This document shows, piece after piece, positions 35,328-44,777 of a DNA stretch of 64,000 nt. The translations under genes and the position numbers were made by a program. The DNA is from Pedobacter montanisoli (GTDB lineage: Bacteria > Bacteroidota > Bacteroidia > Sphingobacteriales > Sphingobacteriaceae). Under the pieces are notes generated by a model that was not told the DNA's origin, searched no databases, and worked only from the letters and a program-made list of their open reading frames with translations. The stretch covers positions 1,057,543 to 1,121,542 of the forward strand of contig NZ_JALGBH010000002.1 in NCBI RefSeq assembly GCF_022809115.1, in the 5' to 3' direction. Every line of letters starts with the position of its first letter. The first letter of the stretch is position 1.

Positions 35328-36215
35328 ATGAAAAATATAGCAGTAATAGGCTCTGGAACCATGGGTAATGGTATCGCACATACATTTGCCCAGTTCGGAT
35401 ACCAAGTTAACCTTATCGATATTAATGCAGATGCCTTAAAAAAAGCGCTTTCAACCATAGAAAAAAACTTAGACCGTCAGGTAACAAAAGGTACACTTAC
35501 AGAACAAGATAAAACCCAAACCTTAAACAATATCACTACTTATACCGATCTAAAAGAAGGCGTTTCAAAGGTAGATCTGGTAGTAGAAGCTGCAACAGAA
35601 AATATAGATCTTAAGCTTAAAATCTTCAGAGATTTAGATGCCTTTACGCAGCCATCAACCATTTTGGCAAGTAATACTTCTTCTATTTCCATTACACAAA
35701 TTGCATCGGTAACCAATCGTGGCGATAAAGTAATTGGCATGCACTTCATGAACCCTGTGCCTATCATGAAATTGGTTGAAGTGATCAGAGGTTATGCAAC
35801 CAGTAACGAAACCACTCAAACTGTTATGCAGTTGTCTGAGAAATTGGATAAAGTACCTGTAGAAGTAAACGATTATCCTGGTTTTATAGCTAATCGTATT
35901 TTAATGCCAATGATCAACGAAGCTATTTATTCGTTATATGAAGGTGTAGCAGGCGTTTACGAAATAGATACCGTAATGAAATTAGGTATGGCGCACCCTA
36001 TGGGCCCATTGCAACTGGCAGATTTTATTGGCCTAGATGTATGTTTAGCTATTCTTAATGTATTACATCAAGGCTTTGGTAACCCTAAATATGCACCATG
36101 CCCACTATTGGTAAACATGGTAACCGCCGGTAAAAAAGGCGTAAAATCTGGCGAAGGGTTTTACGATTACAGCAACGGAATTAAAGAAGCCAAGGTTTCT
36201 GCCAAATTCAGTTAA
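35328..36215 (+). CDS. 3-hydroxyacyl-CoA (3-hydroxybutyryl-CoA) dehydrogenase
   Basis: 295 residues. The N-terminal Rossmann domain begins [19 protein letters not shown] with D34-type specificity for NAD (VNLIDIN). The conserved active-site segments are [28 protein letters not shown] (catalytic His) and [15 protein letters not shown]; the C-terminal dimerisation domain carries [22 protein letters not shown] and [14 protein letters not shown]. Single-function length, typical of butyryl/hydroxybutyryl pathways or fatty-acid turnover. It follows pdxH closely, probably on the same transcript, and precedes a structured element. Confidence 0.92.
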   Translation: MKNIAVIGSGTMGNGIAHTFAQFGYQVNLIDINADALKKALSTIEKNLDRQVTKGTLTEQDKTQTLNNITTYTDLKEGVSKVDLVVEAATENIDLKLKIFRDLDAFTQPSTILASNTSSISITQIASVTNRGDKVIGMHFMNPVPIMKLVEVIRGYATSNETTQTVMQLSEKLDKVPVEVNDYPGFIANRILMPMINEAIYSLYEGVAGVYEIDTVMKLGMAHPMGPLQLADFIGLDVCLAILNVLHQGFGNPKYAPCPLLVNMVTAGKKGVKSGEGFYDYSNGIKEAKVSAKFS

Positions 36216-36254
36216 TATTTGGTGTAGCGCAAAACCGCTGCACATATTTACAGA

Positions 36255-36320
36255 TAGTCCCGCCTTACATTGTATTTCCAAAAACAAAATTTTTGGAAGA
36301 TGCCATTACAGTCGGGACTA
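36255..36320. repeat. Two-layer hairpin between the dehydrogenase gene and ruvB
   Basis: Outer arms TAGTCCCG (36255-36262)/CGGGACTA (36313-36320) enclose a perfect inner hairpin TTCCAAAAA (36276-36284)/TTTTTGGAA (36290-36298). It ends 26 nt before the ruvB promoter box. Sequence is unrelated to the CTGAA/TTCAG family. Terminator for the upstream gene or a protein-binding site are both possible. Confidence 0.6.
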
Positions 36321-36346
36321 TTTACATTAAAACAGTACAAAAAACT

Positions 36347-36354
36347 TATATTTG
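36347..36354 (+). promoter_or_regulatory. TAnnTTTG -7 box for ruvB
   Basis: TATATTTG ends 4 nt before the ruvB ATG at 36359. Predicted transcription starts at or next to the start codon. It lies inside the longer upstream reading frame, which is a further reason to reject that longer start. Confidence 0.55.
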
Positions 36355-36358
36355 TTGT

Positions 36359-37381
36359 ATGAACGAAAATCTTGATCCATCATCTGAGAACTTAAGCCCG
36401 GTAGAACGCGATATTGAAAAAGCATTGCGTCCGCAAGAGTTTGAAGATTTTACCGGACAAGATAAAATTTTAGAGAACCTCAGGATTTTTGTTAAAGCCG
36501 CAAAACTACGTGGCGAAGCTTTAGACCATGTGCTGTTACACGGCCCTCCAGGTTTAGGAAAAACTACCCTCTCCCATATCATCGCCAATGAAATGGGCGT
36601 AAATATTAAGGTTACCTCAGGCCCCGTTTTAGACAAACCGGGAGATCTGGCAGGTTTACTAACCAATTTAGATAGTGGCGATATTTTATTTATAGATGAA
36701 ATACACCGTCTTTCGCCCTTGGTAGAAGAATACCTGTACTCGGCCATGGAAGATTTTAAGATCGATATCATGCTTGAGAGTGGTCCCAATGCCCGCTCGG
36801 TACAGATTGGTCTTAACCCTTTTACTTTAATAGGTGCCACTACACGTTCAGGCTTACTTACAGCCCCATTACGTGCTCGTTTTGGCATCAATTCTCGTTT
36901 GGCCTATTACGATGCAAAATTACTTACTACCATTGTATTGCGTTCTTCAGCTATTCTCAATACACCTACTACAGAAGAAGGTGCTTATGAAATTGCACGC
37001 CGCAGCCGTGGCACACCACGTATTGCCAATGCGTTGTTACGCCGTACCAGAGATTTTGCTCAGATAAAAGGCAATGGTAAAATAGATACAGAAATTGCCC
37101 GATATGCCCTATCGGCATTAAATGTAGATGAGCATGGTCTCGATGAAATGGATAACAAAATTCTTTTGGCCATTATCGATAAATTTAAGGGTGGCCCGGT
37201 GGGTTTAAAAACCATTGCTACTGCCGTAGGCGAAGATGATGGTACTATTGAAGAGGTTTATGAACCTTTCTTGATACAGGAAGGTTATTTAATGCGTACT
37301 GCCCGTGGTCGTGAGGTTACCGATGCGGCTTATAAGCATTTAAACAGAACCCGTTTAGGCCAAACCGGTAAACTTTTTTAG
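36359..37381 (+). CDS. ruvB: Holliday junction branch-migration ATPase RuvB
   Basis: 340 residues from [18 protein letters not shown], the usual RuvB beginning. The open frame extends 22 codons further upstream, but that part is not RuvB-like and contains the promoter box. Motifs: [19 protein letters not shown], Walker [12 protein letters not shown], Walker [13 protein letters not shown], sensor [19 protein letters not shown], and the C-terminal winged helix ending [13 protein letters not shown]. It drives branch migration with RuvA, which is not in the window. The gene stands alone and is followed by a repeat cluster. Confidence 0.96.
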   Translation: MNENLDPSSENLSPVERDIEKALRPQEFEDFTGQDKILENLRIFVKAAKLRGEALDHVLLHGPPGLGKTTLSHIIANEMGVNIKVTSGPVLDKPGDLAGLLTNLDSGDILFIDEIHRLSPLVEEYLYSAMEDFKIDIMLESGPNARSVQIGLNPFTLIGATTRSGLLTAPLRARFGINSRLAYYDAKLLTTIVLRSSAILNTPTTEEGAYEIARRSRGTPRIANALLRRTRDFAQIKGNGKIDTEIARYALSALNVDEHGLDEMDNKILLAIIDKFKGGPVGLKTIATAVGEDDGTIEEVYEPFLIQEGYLMRTARGREVTDAAYKHLNRTRLGQTGKLF

Positions 37382-37409
37382 TTCAATTTTAACCGTTTCC
37401 CTCCTCTCC

Positions 37410-37821
37410 GTCATGCTGAATTTATTTCAGCATCTTTAATAGCAAATAGTGTGTCAGGATGAGCCTGTCGAAGCCTATTTCTTTCAGCATCTTTCTTGAA
37501 GAATATAGACCCTGAAATAAATTCAGGGTGACGCGCTAATTTATAAGGTGTTCAAATAAAAAGTGTCATGCTCTTTCCCCCACTTCATGCTGAACTTCCC
37601 GATAATTCGGGACAAGCTGTTTCAGTATCTTAATAGCAAGTAATGTGTCAGGCTGTCCTGATAGCTATCGGGATTGTCGAAGCCTATTTATTTTAGCAAA
37701 AAACCACATTTCGACAGGCTCAATGTGACAACCTTAGTGCCCTTAAATTAATACGTCATGCTGAATTTATTTCAGCATCTTTCCTGAAGAATATAGACCC
37801 TGAAACGAGTTCAGGGTGACG
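37410..37821. repeat. Cluster of eight dispersed palindromic repeats
   Basis: The 528-bp gap after ruvB holds no gene and is largely made of copies at about 37410-37435, 37451-37494, 37509-37533, 37585-37629, 37645-37697, 37707-37731, 37754-37780 and 37797-37821. Forms are GTCATGCTGAA...TTCAGCATC, ACCCTGAA...TTCAGGGTGACG, TTTCGACAGGCTCAATGTGAC and GCCTGTCGAAGCC. The last two copies, 37754-37821, form an inverted pair joined by ctttcctgaagaatata and ending in CGTCA...TGACG. Two copies carry extra palindromes (CCCGATAATTCGGG, GATAGCTATC) inside the core. Confidence 0.85.
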
Positions 37822-37909
37822 TACTACTTATAAGGTTTAGCATAACAGAATAGACAATTTTTTAAAAAGCTTCTTAAACATTTTTTGTTTCTTATTGTTC
37901 GTATGATAT

Positions 37910-39415
37910 ATGAACATTGAACTCAGAAAACTAACTATTGATGATTATGACGGGCTCCGCGAATCGATGCAGGAAGCCTACCACGACAGTGGAAACGGCT
38001 ATTGGCCCAAATCCAATATCCAGAAATTACTCCGCCTATTTCCCGAAGGACAAATCTGTATTACCGTTGATGACAAAGTAGTAGCCTGCGCACTTAGTAT
38101 TATAGTTGACTATGATGTATTTGGCGACAACCATACTTATGAGCAGATTACCGGAAAATATTCTTTTTCAACACATACCTCAAAAGGTAATGTGCTCTAT
38201 GGGATAGAAGTTTTTGTACATCCAGAGTATCGTGGTTTACGATTAGCGCGTCGCTTATATGAGGCCCGTAAAGAATTATGCGAATCGCTCAACCTCGAAA
38301 GCATCATTGCTGGTGGTCGCATTCCCGGTTACCATCAATACGCCAAAGAGCTTACACCTAGACAATATATTGATAAGGTTAAGATCAAAGAGATATACGA
38401 TCCTACATTAACTTTCCAGTTATCTAATGATTTCCACGTCCGCAAAATCCTGAAAAACTATTTGCCAGGCGATCTTGAATCCAAAGAATATGCTACCCTG
38501 CTAGAATGGAATAACATCTACTATCAGGATGATGTGAGTGCAAGATCTGCGAAAATTATCAGGTTAGGTTTAGTGCAATGGCAAATGCGGGTATTCAATA
38601 ACATTGATGCTTTTTATGAACAAGTAGAATTTTTTGTAGATGCCGTAAGTGGTTATCAATCTGATTTTATTGTCTTTCCCGAGTTTTTCAATACCCCTCT
38701 CCTTCAACCTTACAATCACTTGCCAGAGAAAGAAGCCATGGAAAAACTGGCCGATTTTACCGCAGAAATTGTAGAAAAGATACAAGAGCTTGCTGTTTCT
38801 TATAATGTGAACGTTATTAGTGGCAGTATGCCCGTAAAAGAGAACGGCAAATTGTACAATGCCACTTATCTTTGCCACAGAAACGGATTAACAGAAGATT
38901 ACCGTAAAATACACATTACACCTAACGAGCAGAAATACTACGGTATGAGCGGCGGTGACCAAATAGGTGTATTTGATACCGATTGTGGTAAAGTAGGTAT
39001 TTTAATTTGTTATGATGTAGAATTTCCGGAGCTGAGTAGAATATATGCAGATCAAGGGATGCAGATCTTATTTGTTCCTTTTTTAACCGATACGCAAAAT
39101 GGCTATACGCGTGTAAGGCATTGTGCTCAGGCCAGAGCAATTGAAAACGAATGTTATGTAGCTATAGCGGGTTGTGTGGGTAATCTGCCAAAGGTAAATA
39201 ATATGGATATTCAGTTTGCGCAATCGGCTGTATTTACCCCTTCTGATTTTGCTTTCCCTACAAATGCGGTTAAAGCAGAAACCACTCCAAATACAGAAAT
39301 GATGTTAGTGGTAGATGTAGATTTACATTTATTGGATGAATTGCACCATTTCGGTACCGTAAAAACACTTAAAGACAGACGACAAGATCTTTATCAAGTA
39401 AAATACCTGAAATAA
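37910..39415 (+). CDS. GNAT acetyltransferase / carbon-nitrogen hydrolase (nitrilase) fusion
   Basis: 501 residues. N-terminal GNAT domain at about 1-160, with the acetyl-CoA-binding region VFVHPEYRGLRLARRLYEARKE. C-terminal nitrilase-superfamily domain at about 215-495 with an intact Glu-Lys-Cys triad: E258 (VFPEFF), K333 (DYRKIHITP) and C367 (ILICYDVEFPE). The fusion architecture is known from other bacteria but the substrate is unresolved; it could acetylate an amine and hydrolyse an amide of related compounds. The gene stands alone after a repeat cluster and converges with a small membrane-protein gene. Confidence 0.9.
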   Translation: MNIELRKLTIDDYDGLRESMQEAYHDSGNGYWPKSNIQKLLRLFPEGQICITVDDKVVACALSIIVDYDVFGDNHTYEQITGKYSFSTHTSKGNVLYGIEVFVHPEYRGLRLARRLYEARKELCESLNLESIIAGGRIPGYHQYAKELTPRQYIDKVKIKEIYDPTLTFQLSNDFHVRKILKNYLPGDLESKEYATLLEWNNIYYQDDVSARSAKIIRLGLVQWQMRVFNNIDAFYEQVEFFVDAVSGYQSDFIVFPEFFNTPLLQPYNHLPEKEAMEKLADFTAEIVEKIQELAVSYNVNVISGSMPVKENGKLYNATYLCHRNGLTEDYRKIHITPNEQKYYGMSGGDQIGVFDTDCGKVGILICYDVEFPELSRIYADQGMQILFVPFLTDTQNGYTRVRHCAQARAIENECYVAIAGCVGNLPKVNNMDIQFAQSAVFTPSDFAFPTNAVKAETTPNTEMMLVVDVDLHLLDELHHFGTVKTLKDRRQDLYQVKYLK

Positions 39416-39431
39416 TATCTATAAGTTAAAC

Positions 39432-39641
39432 CTATTTTGTGCCGGTGTTTCTAAAGAAAAGAAACCAAATAGCTAATAATATGATCACCACAATAGGTAT
39501 AATCCATTTCATGGCCTGCCCTGCGCCTTCCGTATCCGGTTCGTTTACGGTAGGTCCGGGTGCCGGATTATCCTTATGGGCTTCATAATTGGTTTCAACA
39601 TGATCTTTTTGCCTTTTGTCATTCTGTTCTCTATTTTCCAT
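39432..39641 (-). CDS. Small single-pass membrane protein, unknown
   Basis: 69 residues. The first 45 are highly charged and polar (MENREQNDKRQKDHVETN), with a Pro/Gly linker (NPAPGPTVNEPDTEG), then one C-terminal membrane helix (WIIPIVVIILLAIWFLFF) and a short tail RNTGTK. No family was recognised. Unusually for this window it has a clear Shine-Dalgarno sequence GGAGG 6 nt before the ATG, which supports translation. Tail-anchored topology with the N-terminus in the cytoplasm is inferred. Confidence 0.7.
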   Translation of the reverse strand: MENREQNDKRQKDHVETNYEAHKDNPAPGPTVNEPDTEGAGQAMKWIIPIVVIILLAIWFLFFRNTGTK

Positions 39642-39712
39642 GATCGCCTCCGTTTTTTAATATTACCCTATTTTAAACAGGTAAATACATTAAATAGTTT
39701 TTCATGAATGGT

Positions 39713-39720
39713 TATCTTTG
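39713..39720 (+). promoter_or_regulatory. TAnnTTTG -7 box for queG
   Basis: TATCTTTG ends 6 nt before the queG ATG at 39727. A TTG in the box is in frame with queG but would lie upstream of the predicted transcription start, so ATG 39727 is preferred. Confidence 0.55.
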
Positions 39721-39726
39721 TCTTTC

Positions 39727-40674
39727 ATGTTCAATAAGGCAGCCACATATAGTCAGATGATTAAAAACGAAGCATTACGCTTGGGTTTTATGGCTTGTGG
39801 CATATCTAAAGCAACATTTTTGGAAGAAGAAGCCCCACGTCTAGAAAAGTGGTTAAAAAACAACCACCATGGCGAGATGGCTTATATGGAAAACCATTTT
39901 GATAAACGCCTTGATCCACGCTTACTGGTTGAAGGCGCAAAATCTGTGGTATCGCTCACCTTAAATTATTTTACTGATTTAAAGCAACAGGATGCAAGCG
40001 CCCCAAAGATTTCTAAATATGCCTATGGCACAGATTACCACAGTGTAATTAAAGATAAGCTTCAGGCCTTGATGGCTTTTATTCGTGAAAATATTGGTGA
40101 AGTAGATGGTCGTTGCTTTGTAGATTCAGCACCGGTTTTAGATAAAGCATGGGCCAAAAAATCGGGTTTGGGCTGGATTGGTAAAAATGCCAATCTCATC
40201 AGCAAACAGGTGGGTTCTTTCTTTTTCCTATCAGAGCTGATTATAGACCTTGAACTGGCCTACGATGATCCTTTTCCTACCGATCACTGTGGTTCGTGTA
40301 CACGTTGCATAGACGCTTGCCCTACCAATGCCATTGTAGCCCCATATACCATTGATGGAAGCCGTTGTATATCTTATCTCACCATAGAACTTAAAAACGA
40401 AATACCTCAGGAATTTAAAGGTAAAATGGACAATTGGATGTTTGGTTGTGATGTATGCCAAGATGTGTGCCCTTGGAACAGGTTCTCAACTCCGCACCAA
40501 GAAGAACAATTTAAACCTAAAGAAGAGCTGTTAGAATTTAACAAAGCCGAATTGGTTGAAATGACCGATGAGGTCTTTAAACGTGTTTTCAAGAATTCTC
40601 CTGTAAAGCGTACCAAGTTTAGCGGACTTAAACGAAACATTGATTTCTTACAATCATCTATCATCGAAGTATGA
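39727..40674 (+). CDS. queG: Epoxyqueuosine reductase QueG
   Basis: 315 residues from [10 protein letters not shown]. Cobalamin- and 4Fe-4S-dependent enzyme performing the last step of queuosine synthesis in tRNA. Seen: [23 protein letters not shown] (active-site Asp region), then two ferredoxin-like cluster motifs [16 protein letters not shown] and [13 protein letters not shown]. The C-terminal HEAT-like extension of longer homologues is short here, as in other Bacteroidota. Its stop overlaps the next start (ATGA), suggesting coupling to the downstream gene. Confidence 0.95.
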   Translation: MFNKAATYSQMIKNEALRLGFMACGISKATFLEEEAPRLEKWLKNNHHGEMAYMENHFDKRLDPRLLVEGAKSVVSLTLNYFTDLKQQDASAPKISKYAYGTDYHSVIKDKLQALMAFIRENIGEVDGRCFVDSAPVLDKAWAKKSGLGWIGKNANLISKQVGSFFFLSELIIDLELAYDDPFPTDHCGSCTRCIDACPTNAIVAPYTIDGSRCISYLTIELKNEIPQEFKGKMDNWMFGCDVCQDVCPWNRFSTPHQEEQFKPKEELLEFNKAELVEMTDEVFKRVFKNSPVKRTKFSGLKRNIDFLQSSIIEV

Positions 40675-41516
40675 GAAAGTTTTTATTTATATTATTAGTA
40701 TTAACAAATTTATATTCAATAAGCTATAGTCAACAATTAAAGTTAAAGAAGAGTAAAAGTCAGCTTTCTGCCACTACTTTTTCAGAACAGATTGCAGATA
40801 CTACCCGTTCTCTATTAAATCGTGAAGAGACCATTTATAGAGCGATAGCTCAAGGCAATATTCCTGATTATTTGAGAAAGCTAGTTAAGATCAGCATTAC
40901 GGATACACTGGCAAACAAACCTTATACTTTAGACATTTTTGTGCTGCCAGATTATCTGTCTATAGGAACAAATGAGGATTATCTGTACATGCCCGTAACC
41001 CCTATTCTGGCACAAAAGATTGCAAACTTGAGCCATTGCAGTCTCCCTACAAAAAAACTTGTTGATCTCATTTATCAGCATGCAAAAATCAAACTTGAAC
41101 CACAGCCTATTCCACCTACAAAAGCCATGACTACGGTTGCTGTTTTTGAAAAACACAACCTATTGGTACAAGATCAGTTATTTGGTTTCAATAAGGCACA
41201 TTTAAACGGTCTGCTTACTGCCGGCAATAAAAAAGATATCATCATTTCTAATAAGATATATGGCGAGAATAGCCCCAGAGTAGTAATCTATGGCTGGCAT
41301 AAAACCGATAGCAAACCTATACAACCCGTTTACAATAAGCACAGCAACACTTGGGCAGATTACAGTCATGGTTTACGTCTTGTACAAAACAAAGTTTACC
41401 TGAACGGTAAAAGCACTACATTACAAAAAATACTGGCAGATCCTGTATTGAGCAAGCTCATCAGTGACGAAGGTTCTATTGAAAAACCTTTCTATCCAAT
41501 TTTTGAAAAATATTAA
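40671..41516 (+). CDS. Secreted protein of unknown function, conserved ADYSHG motif
   Basis: 281 residues with a signal peptide ([21 protein letters not shown]). Recognisable patches recur in a secreted family of unknown function that I recall from several phyla: [38 protein letters not shown], the PQPIPP turn, [26 protein letters not shown] and [13 protein letters not shown]. The last two patches hold His, Asp and Ser residues that could be catalytic, but no activity can be assigned. It overlaps queG by 4 bp, so it is at least co-transcribed with it. Confidence 0.7.
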   Translation: MRKFLFILLVLTNLYSISYSQQLKLKKSKSQLSATTFSEQIADTTRSLLNREETIYRAIAQGNIPDYLRKLVKISITDTLANKPYTLDIFVLPDYLSIGTNEDYLYMPVTPILAQKIANLSHCSLPTKKLVDLIYQHAKIKLEPQPIPPTKAMTTVAVFEKHNLLVQDQLFGFNKAHLNGLLTAGNKKDIIISNKIYGENSPRVVIYGWHKTDSKPIQPVYNKHSNTWADYSHGLRLVQNKVYLNGKSTTLQKILADPVLSKLISDEGSIEKPFYPIFEKY

Positions 41517-41561
41517 TTAAATTCAGCAATATGCTAAACCATTGCCCCAAACAAATCAACC

Positions 41562-42098
41562 ATGGAAATCGGCAAAAAATTTAATGCATTAAACCTTGAA
41601 GAATACCTCTTCTTTATAGACAATTACAAAAACTATTCAGATTTTAACACCTTAGGCTTATATCGTTCACTTTCTGAAAATGAAAATTTAACCATTGAAC
41701 AGAAAATTCAAGTTAGAGATTACGCAAATAAGTATTTCGAAAAAACATTTGAATTCCTTCAAATAAAAGACCCTTGGACTTATATCAAAGTAATCACTTT
41801 GGGATTAGAGTTAACCAATGCGGATAAAGAAGAGTTATGGAGAAAAATAAGAGTTAACCAAGAAAATATACTTCGTAATAAGAAGATAAAACATCAAAAT
41901 TTTGGTAAGTATTCAAAGCATAACTGTGGTTATGAAACTTGTCCCATGAACGGGATCATGATTAAACAAGGTTCACATCTTGCAGAATGCAAAATGTGTA
42001 TCGGGAACAATGACAAGTACCAGCGAAAAGTAAAGTCAGAAAAGAGAAAATCGGAGCGTAAAAACAAAAATCTGATCATAAAAAAGGAACTGGAATAA
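41562..42098 (+). CDS. Hypothetical protein with Cys-rich segment and basic tail
   Basis: 178 residues, not recognised. Mostly helical and charged, no signal peptide or membrane segment. Near the C-terminus the stretch HNCGYETCPMNGIMIKQG and the following CKMCIGN supply four Cys and nearby His residues that could bind a metal. The last 30 residues are strongly basic (KRKSERKNKNLIIKK), which would suit nucleic-acid binding. It starts 45 bp after the preceding secreted-protein gene and ends just before a nested palindrome. Confidence 0.55.
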   Translation: MEIGKKFNALNLEEYLFFIDNYKNYSDFNTLGLYRSLSENENLTIEQKIQVRDYANKYFEKTFEFLQIKDPWTYIKVITLGLELTNADKEELWRKIRVNQENILRNKKIKHQNFGKYSKHNCGYETCPMNGIMIKQGSHLAECKMCIGNNDKYQRKVKSEKRKSERKNKNLIIKKELE

Positions 42099-42108
42099 AT
42101 ATGAACAT

Positions 42109-42167
42109 AGGTTGTCTGAAATCAAGCTTCTGAAACAAATCAGATGGCAGAAAATTTCAGACAACCT
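42109..42167. repeat. Nested palindrome between convergent genes
   Basis: Perfect 14-bp outer arms AGGTTGTCTGAAAT (42109-42122)/ATTTCAGACAACCT (42154-42167) enclose TTCTGAAACAAATCAGATGG, a degenerate copy of the dispersed repeat core. Same architecture as the element at 2347-2452, also between convergent genes. Confidence 0.75.
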
Positions 42168-42182
42168 CTATCTTCAATGGGT

Positions 42183-43868
42183 TTAATTTACATTGATCAA
42201 CAGCTCATCTGCCCATGAAGCTTTCCTGTCGTAATTTTCATTGAAATTTCTAATAATAAAATCTCTGTTATACAAAGGTTTGTATTTGGCTTTTAATTTA
42301 CCGTTCACATAAACCCATACAGGTTTGTCCATATCAACCATTTCGGGAGATATGAATATTTTTAAAGCCCCTACCCTTGAAGTTTCTATACGAAACGTAT
42401 TGCTGCTATAATAACCTTTCACAACACCTGATTTTCTCGGAAAGTTAAAAGCACTTAGCAAGGTATCTTTAGCTACAAGCTCATTGGCCTTATTGTAAGC
42501 TAATAACCTGTGGATATTAAAGTTAATGGTTTTATGCCAGTTAGCTGCTTTCTGATTCGTATCTAAAGCTGTAACATGTAACCAGTCTGCTTTACCATAA
42601 TTAATATCATCACATTCCCAGTAAATCTGCTTACGAAAAGGCATTCTGCTTCGGGCCTTTATATCTTTAAAAATTAAAGGATATACTGCTTCAGATTCAT
42701 CAAACTGTGGAAACCAGTGCGGAAAGCCGTTGTAACGATGATCCTGATAATCTGCCTTAAGCGATTTCATGATTACATTCAGACTGTCATTGCCTTCTGG
42801 CGGAAAATAATAATCCTGATCTGTGGATACATTAAAAAAAGATCTATTCTTAATATTTAAGATAAAAGTCCCACCTGTTCTCACTACCGGACGGGTGTTA
42901 AAACCATAAAAGCCGGCAAATGGGCTTCGTTGTTTCATTAAATAAGAGAATGATCCCGTTGCACCGTTAGAATGCCCCGTAATAAACACTTTATCATCAT
43001 CTACATTAACAGACTGCTTTAGTTCTTTGAGCATGGCAGGGATCATAAAAAACCCATCGTTTGGCATCATCCAGTTGTACTGACGAGAAGCCTTAGGATA
43101 AACCATAATCACATCATTTAAGGTAGCATATTTGGTATAAAACCTGTTCCACCCTTGTAAAATATCCGCATTTTGAAATTCAGATAATGAATTACCCTGA
43201 ACTGCTCCATGCAGAAAAAATAATACCGCATAGCTCTTTTCAGGATTGTATTTTGGCGGAAGGCTTACATAATAAGAAGTATATAAGCTGTCTTTTACCT
43301 TAAATTTAATAGAGTAATTCTGCTTAGATTTAGGCTTAAATTGATTAAAAGATCTTATACGCTTGTATAATGTTTTTCCATCCTTGATTTCAGCAAGTTT
43401 TAAGTTTTTCCAGTTATTCTCCTGAAATTCTGCCTGAGCTTGAGCCAAATCATTAAAAAAAATAGTTTTTAAGGTTTCTGCCCTTTTTACCAGTAAAGGC
43501 CATCGCTGGTCTGTAAGCAAGTTCTTATATTCCTCCTTAGCAAATTTCCCGGTAATGCTTCTCCAGGTATTATTCTTTTCATTGTTAAGGGCTAACAAAC
43601 GCTCCAGGTAACCAAAAGATTTATCTATTTCTTTAAGTTCTCCTGAAAGTACGGCTGATTTATACAATGCTGATTCATCTACATTTTGCGGATATGCTTT
43701 AAAAGCTTCTTCATATAAGTTTAATGACTTGCGATACCCTGTCGTATCTTTTGCGGCCCACATCACATGTAATGCACTATCTGTAAGCTTTCGGTAACTC
43801 TGTGCATAAGTTTGCTTCAAAGAAAGTGTGCACAGAGAGAATAACAATACGATAAAAATCTTTCTCAT
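42183..43868 (-). CDS. Secreted esterase-like alpha/beta hydrolase with helical N-terminal region
   Basis: 561 residues with signal peptide MRKIFIVLLFSLCTLSLKQTYAQ. Residues about 25-150 are helical and TPR-like (SLNLYEEAFKAYPQNVDESA). Residues about 200-400 form an alpha/beta hydrolase: VLFFLHGAVQGN (oxyanion), FITGHSNGATGSF (nucleophile Ser), and a downstream His in GFPHWFPQFDES. A C-terminal beta-rich domain follows. The GHSNGA nucleophile elbow resembles feruloyl esterase and PHB-depolymerase-like proteins; substrate unknown. A TAACTTTG box lies 30 nt upstream, between it and the AraC gene, so it is probably separately transcribed. Confidence 0.75.
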   Translation of the reverse strand: MRKIFIVLLFSLCTLSLKQTYAQSYRKLTDSALHVMWAAKDTTGYRKSLNLYEEAFKAYPQNVDESALYKSAVLSGELKEIDKSFGYLERLLALNNEKNNTWRSITGKFAKEEYKNLLTDQRWPLLVKRAETLKTIFFNDLAQAQAEFQENNWKNLKLAEIKDGKTLYKRIRSFNQFKPKSKQNYSIKFKVKDSLYTSYYVSLPPKYNPEKSYAVLFFLHGAVQGNSLSEFQNADILQGWNRFYTKYATLNDVIMVYPKASRQYNWMMPNDGFFMIPAMLKELKQSVNVDDDKVFITGHSNGATGSFSYLMKQRSPFAGFYGFNTRPVVRTGGTFILNIKNRSFFNVSTDQDYYFPPEGNDSLNVIMKSLKADYQDHRYNGFPHWFPQFDESEAVYPLIFKDIKARSRMPFRKQIYWECDDINYGKADWLHVTALDTNQKAANWHKTINFNIHRLLAYNKANELVAKDTLLSAFNFPRKSGVVKGYYSSNTFRIETSRVGALKIFISPEMVDMDKPVWVYVNGKLKAKYKPLYNRDFIIRNFNENYDRKASWADELLINVN

Positions 43869-43898
43869 AATTCTTTGAATTAATTTCTAATGATGATC

Positions 43899-43906
43899 CA
43901 AAGTTA
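43899..43906 (-). promoter_or_regulatory. TAnnTTTG -7 box for the esterase-like gene
   Basis: TAACTTTG on the minus strand, 30 nt before the ATG at 43868, within the 75-bp gap that follows the AraC gene. Confidence 0.4.
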
Positions 43907-43943
43907 GCACAACACATAGGCTGGTAATTGTACAATTGGGACA

Positions 43944-44774
43944 TTAGCTCTTAAAACTCCAAAAGGTATCTTCAGAACCTATGAGCTTGCCCTTATTAAA
44001 GAATTGAGAAGGTGTAAGTCCGGTTAGTTTCTTACAAGATTTAATGAAATGCGACTGATCGGCATAATGTGCCTCTGCCGACAACATCGTATAATTCTGC
44101 AATTTATCTTGATATAACTTATAGTGCATCAATTTTCTAAAACGCACAATTGAACGGTAAGTTTGCGGTGAAACACCTATATATTGCTTAAATAATCGAT
44201 TAAATTGCTTTCTGCTGATACCTATCTTTTTCTCTGCCAGATCATCTATCAAACATTCTCCTTCTGAATCGTGAAAGGCTTTTAAAGCGTAGGTTATATA
44301 AGGATGAGTTATTTCGTTGAATTTAGCAAGCAAGTAATGATCCAACAACGCAACTAATTTTTCTTCATTGGTTTCTCTTAACAATACATCAATTTCTTGG
44401 GCAGAAAAAAGTCTAAAGTCTGGCGAAACCTTACGATCTGTAAGACAGGGATTGGTTATGAACTGGTTAATACCAAAAGGCTCAAAAACAATAGCAATCT
44501 TATAAACTGGACCTTTTTGCGTGACACTTAAAATATCATCGCGTAAAGGGGTAAATATTTGTAGGGGCTGCGCATGATGGTCATATTCTATAATACTATG
44601 ATTTTTAAGTAAGGTACAGCTATGATTTTTATAAATAGAAACTGTGCTGTTATAATGCGGATAACAGGTATATTCATTATAATACTCTGGCTTACTGGCA
44701 ATATCTATGTAGTAATAACTTACATATTTTTGCAACAGACTATTTTGAGGTTTAAATGTTTTGAATAGCTCCAT
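43944..44774 (-). CDS. AraC-family transcriptional regulator
   Basis: 276 residues. The N-terminal part (QNSLLQKYVSYYYIDIAS ... YPHYNSTVSIYKN) fits the DUF6597-type sensor domain common in Bacteroidota AraC proteins. The C-terminal part is the AraC DNA-binding domain (IDDLAEKKIGISRKQFNRLF, LSAEAHYADQSHFIKSCKK, LTGLTPSQFF). It lies just upstream of the esterase-like gene in the same orientation and may control it; a hairpin ends 3 nt before its ATG. Confidence 0.9.
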   Translation of the reverse strand: MELFKTFKPQNSLLQKYVSYYYIDIASKPEYYNEYTCYPHYNSTVSIYKNHSCTLLKNHSIIEYDHHAQPLQIFTPLRDDILSVTQKGPVYKIAIVFEPFGINQFITNPCLTDRKVSPDFRLFSAQEIDVLLRETNEEKLVALLDHYLLAKFNEITHPYITYALKAFHDSEGECLIDDLAEKKIGISRKQFNRLFKQYIGVSPQTYRSIVRFRKLMHYKLYQDKLQNYTMLSAEAHYADQSHFIKSCKKLTGLTPSQFFNKGKLIGSEDTFWSFKS

Positions 44775-44777
44775 TTA

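Noticed and set aside
36293..36358. Upstream extension of ruvB by 22 codons
   Set aside because: The extension is unlike RuvB and includes the TATATTTG box; the ATG at 36359 gives the standard N-terminus.
36346..36891. 181-codon frame antisense to ruvB
   Set aside because: Shadow of a conserved gene in the opposite strand; no start signal and no family resemblance.
37382..37909. CRISPR array in the repeat cluster
   Set aside because: Repeats alternate in orientation, vary in length and spacing, and have no unique spacers of constant size.
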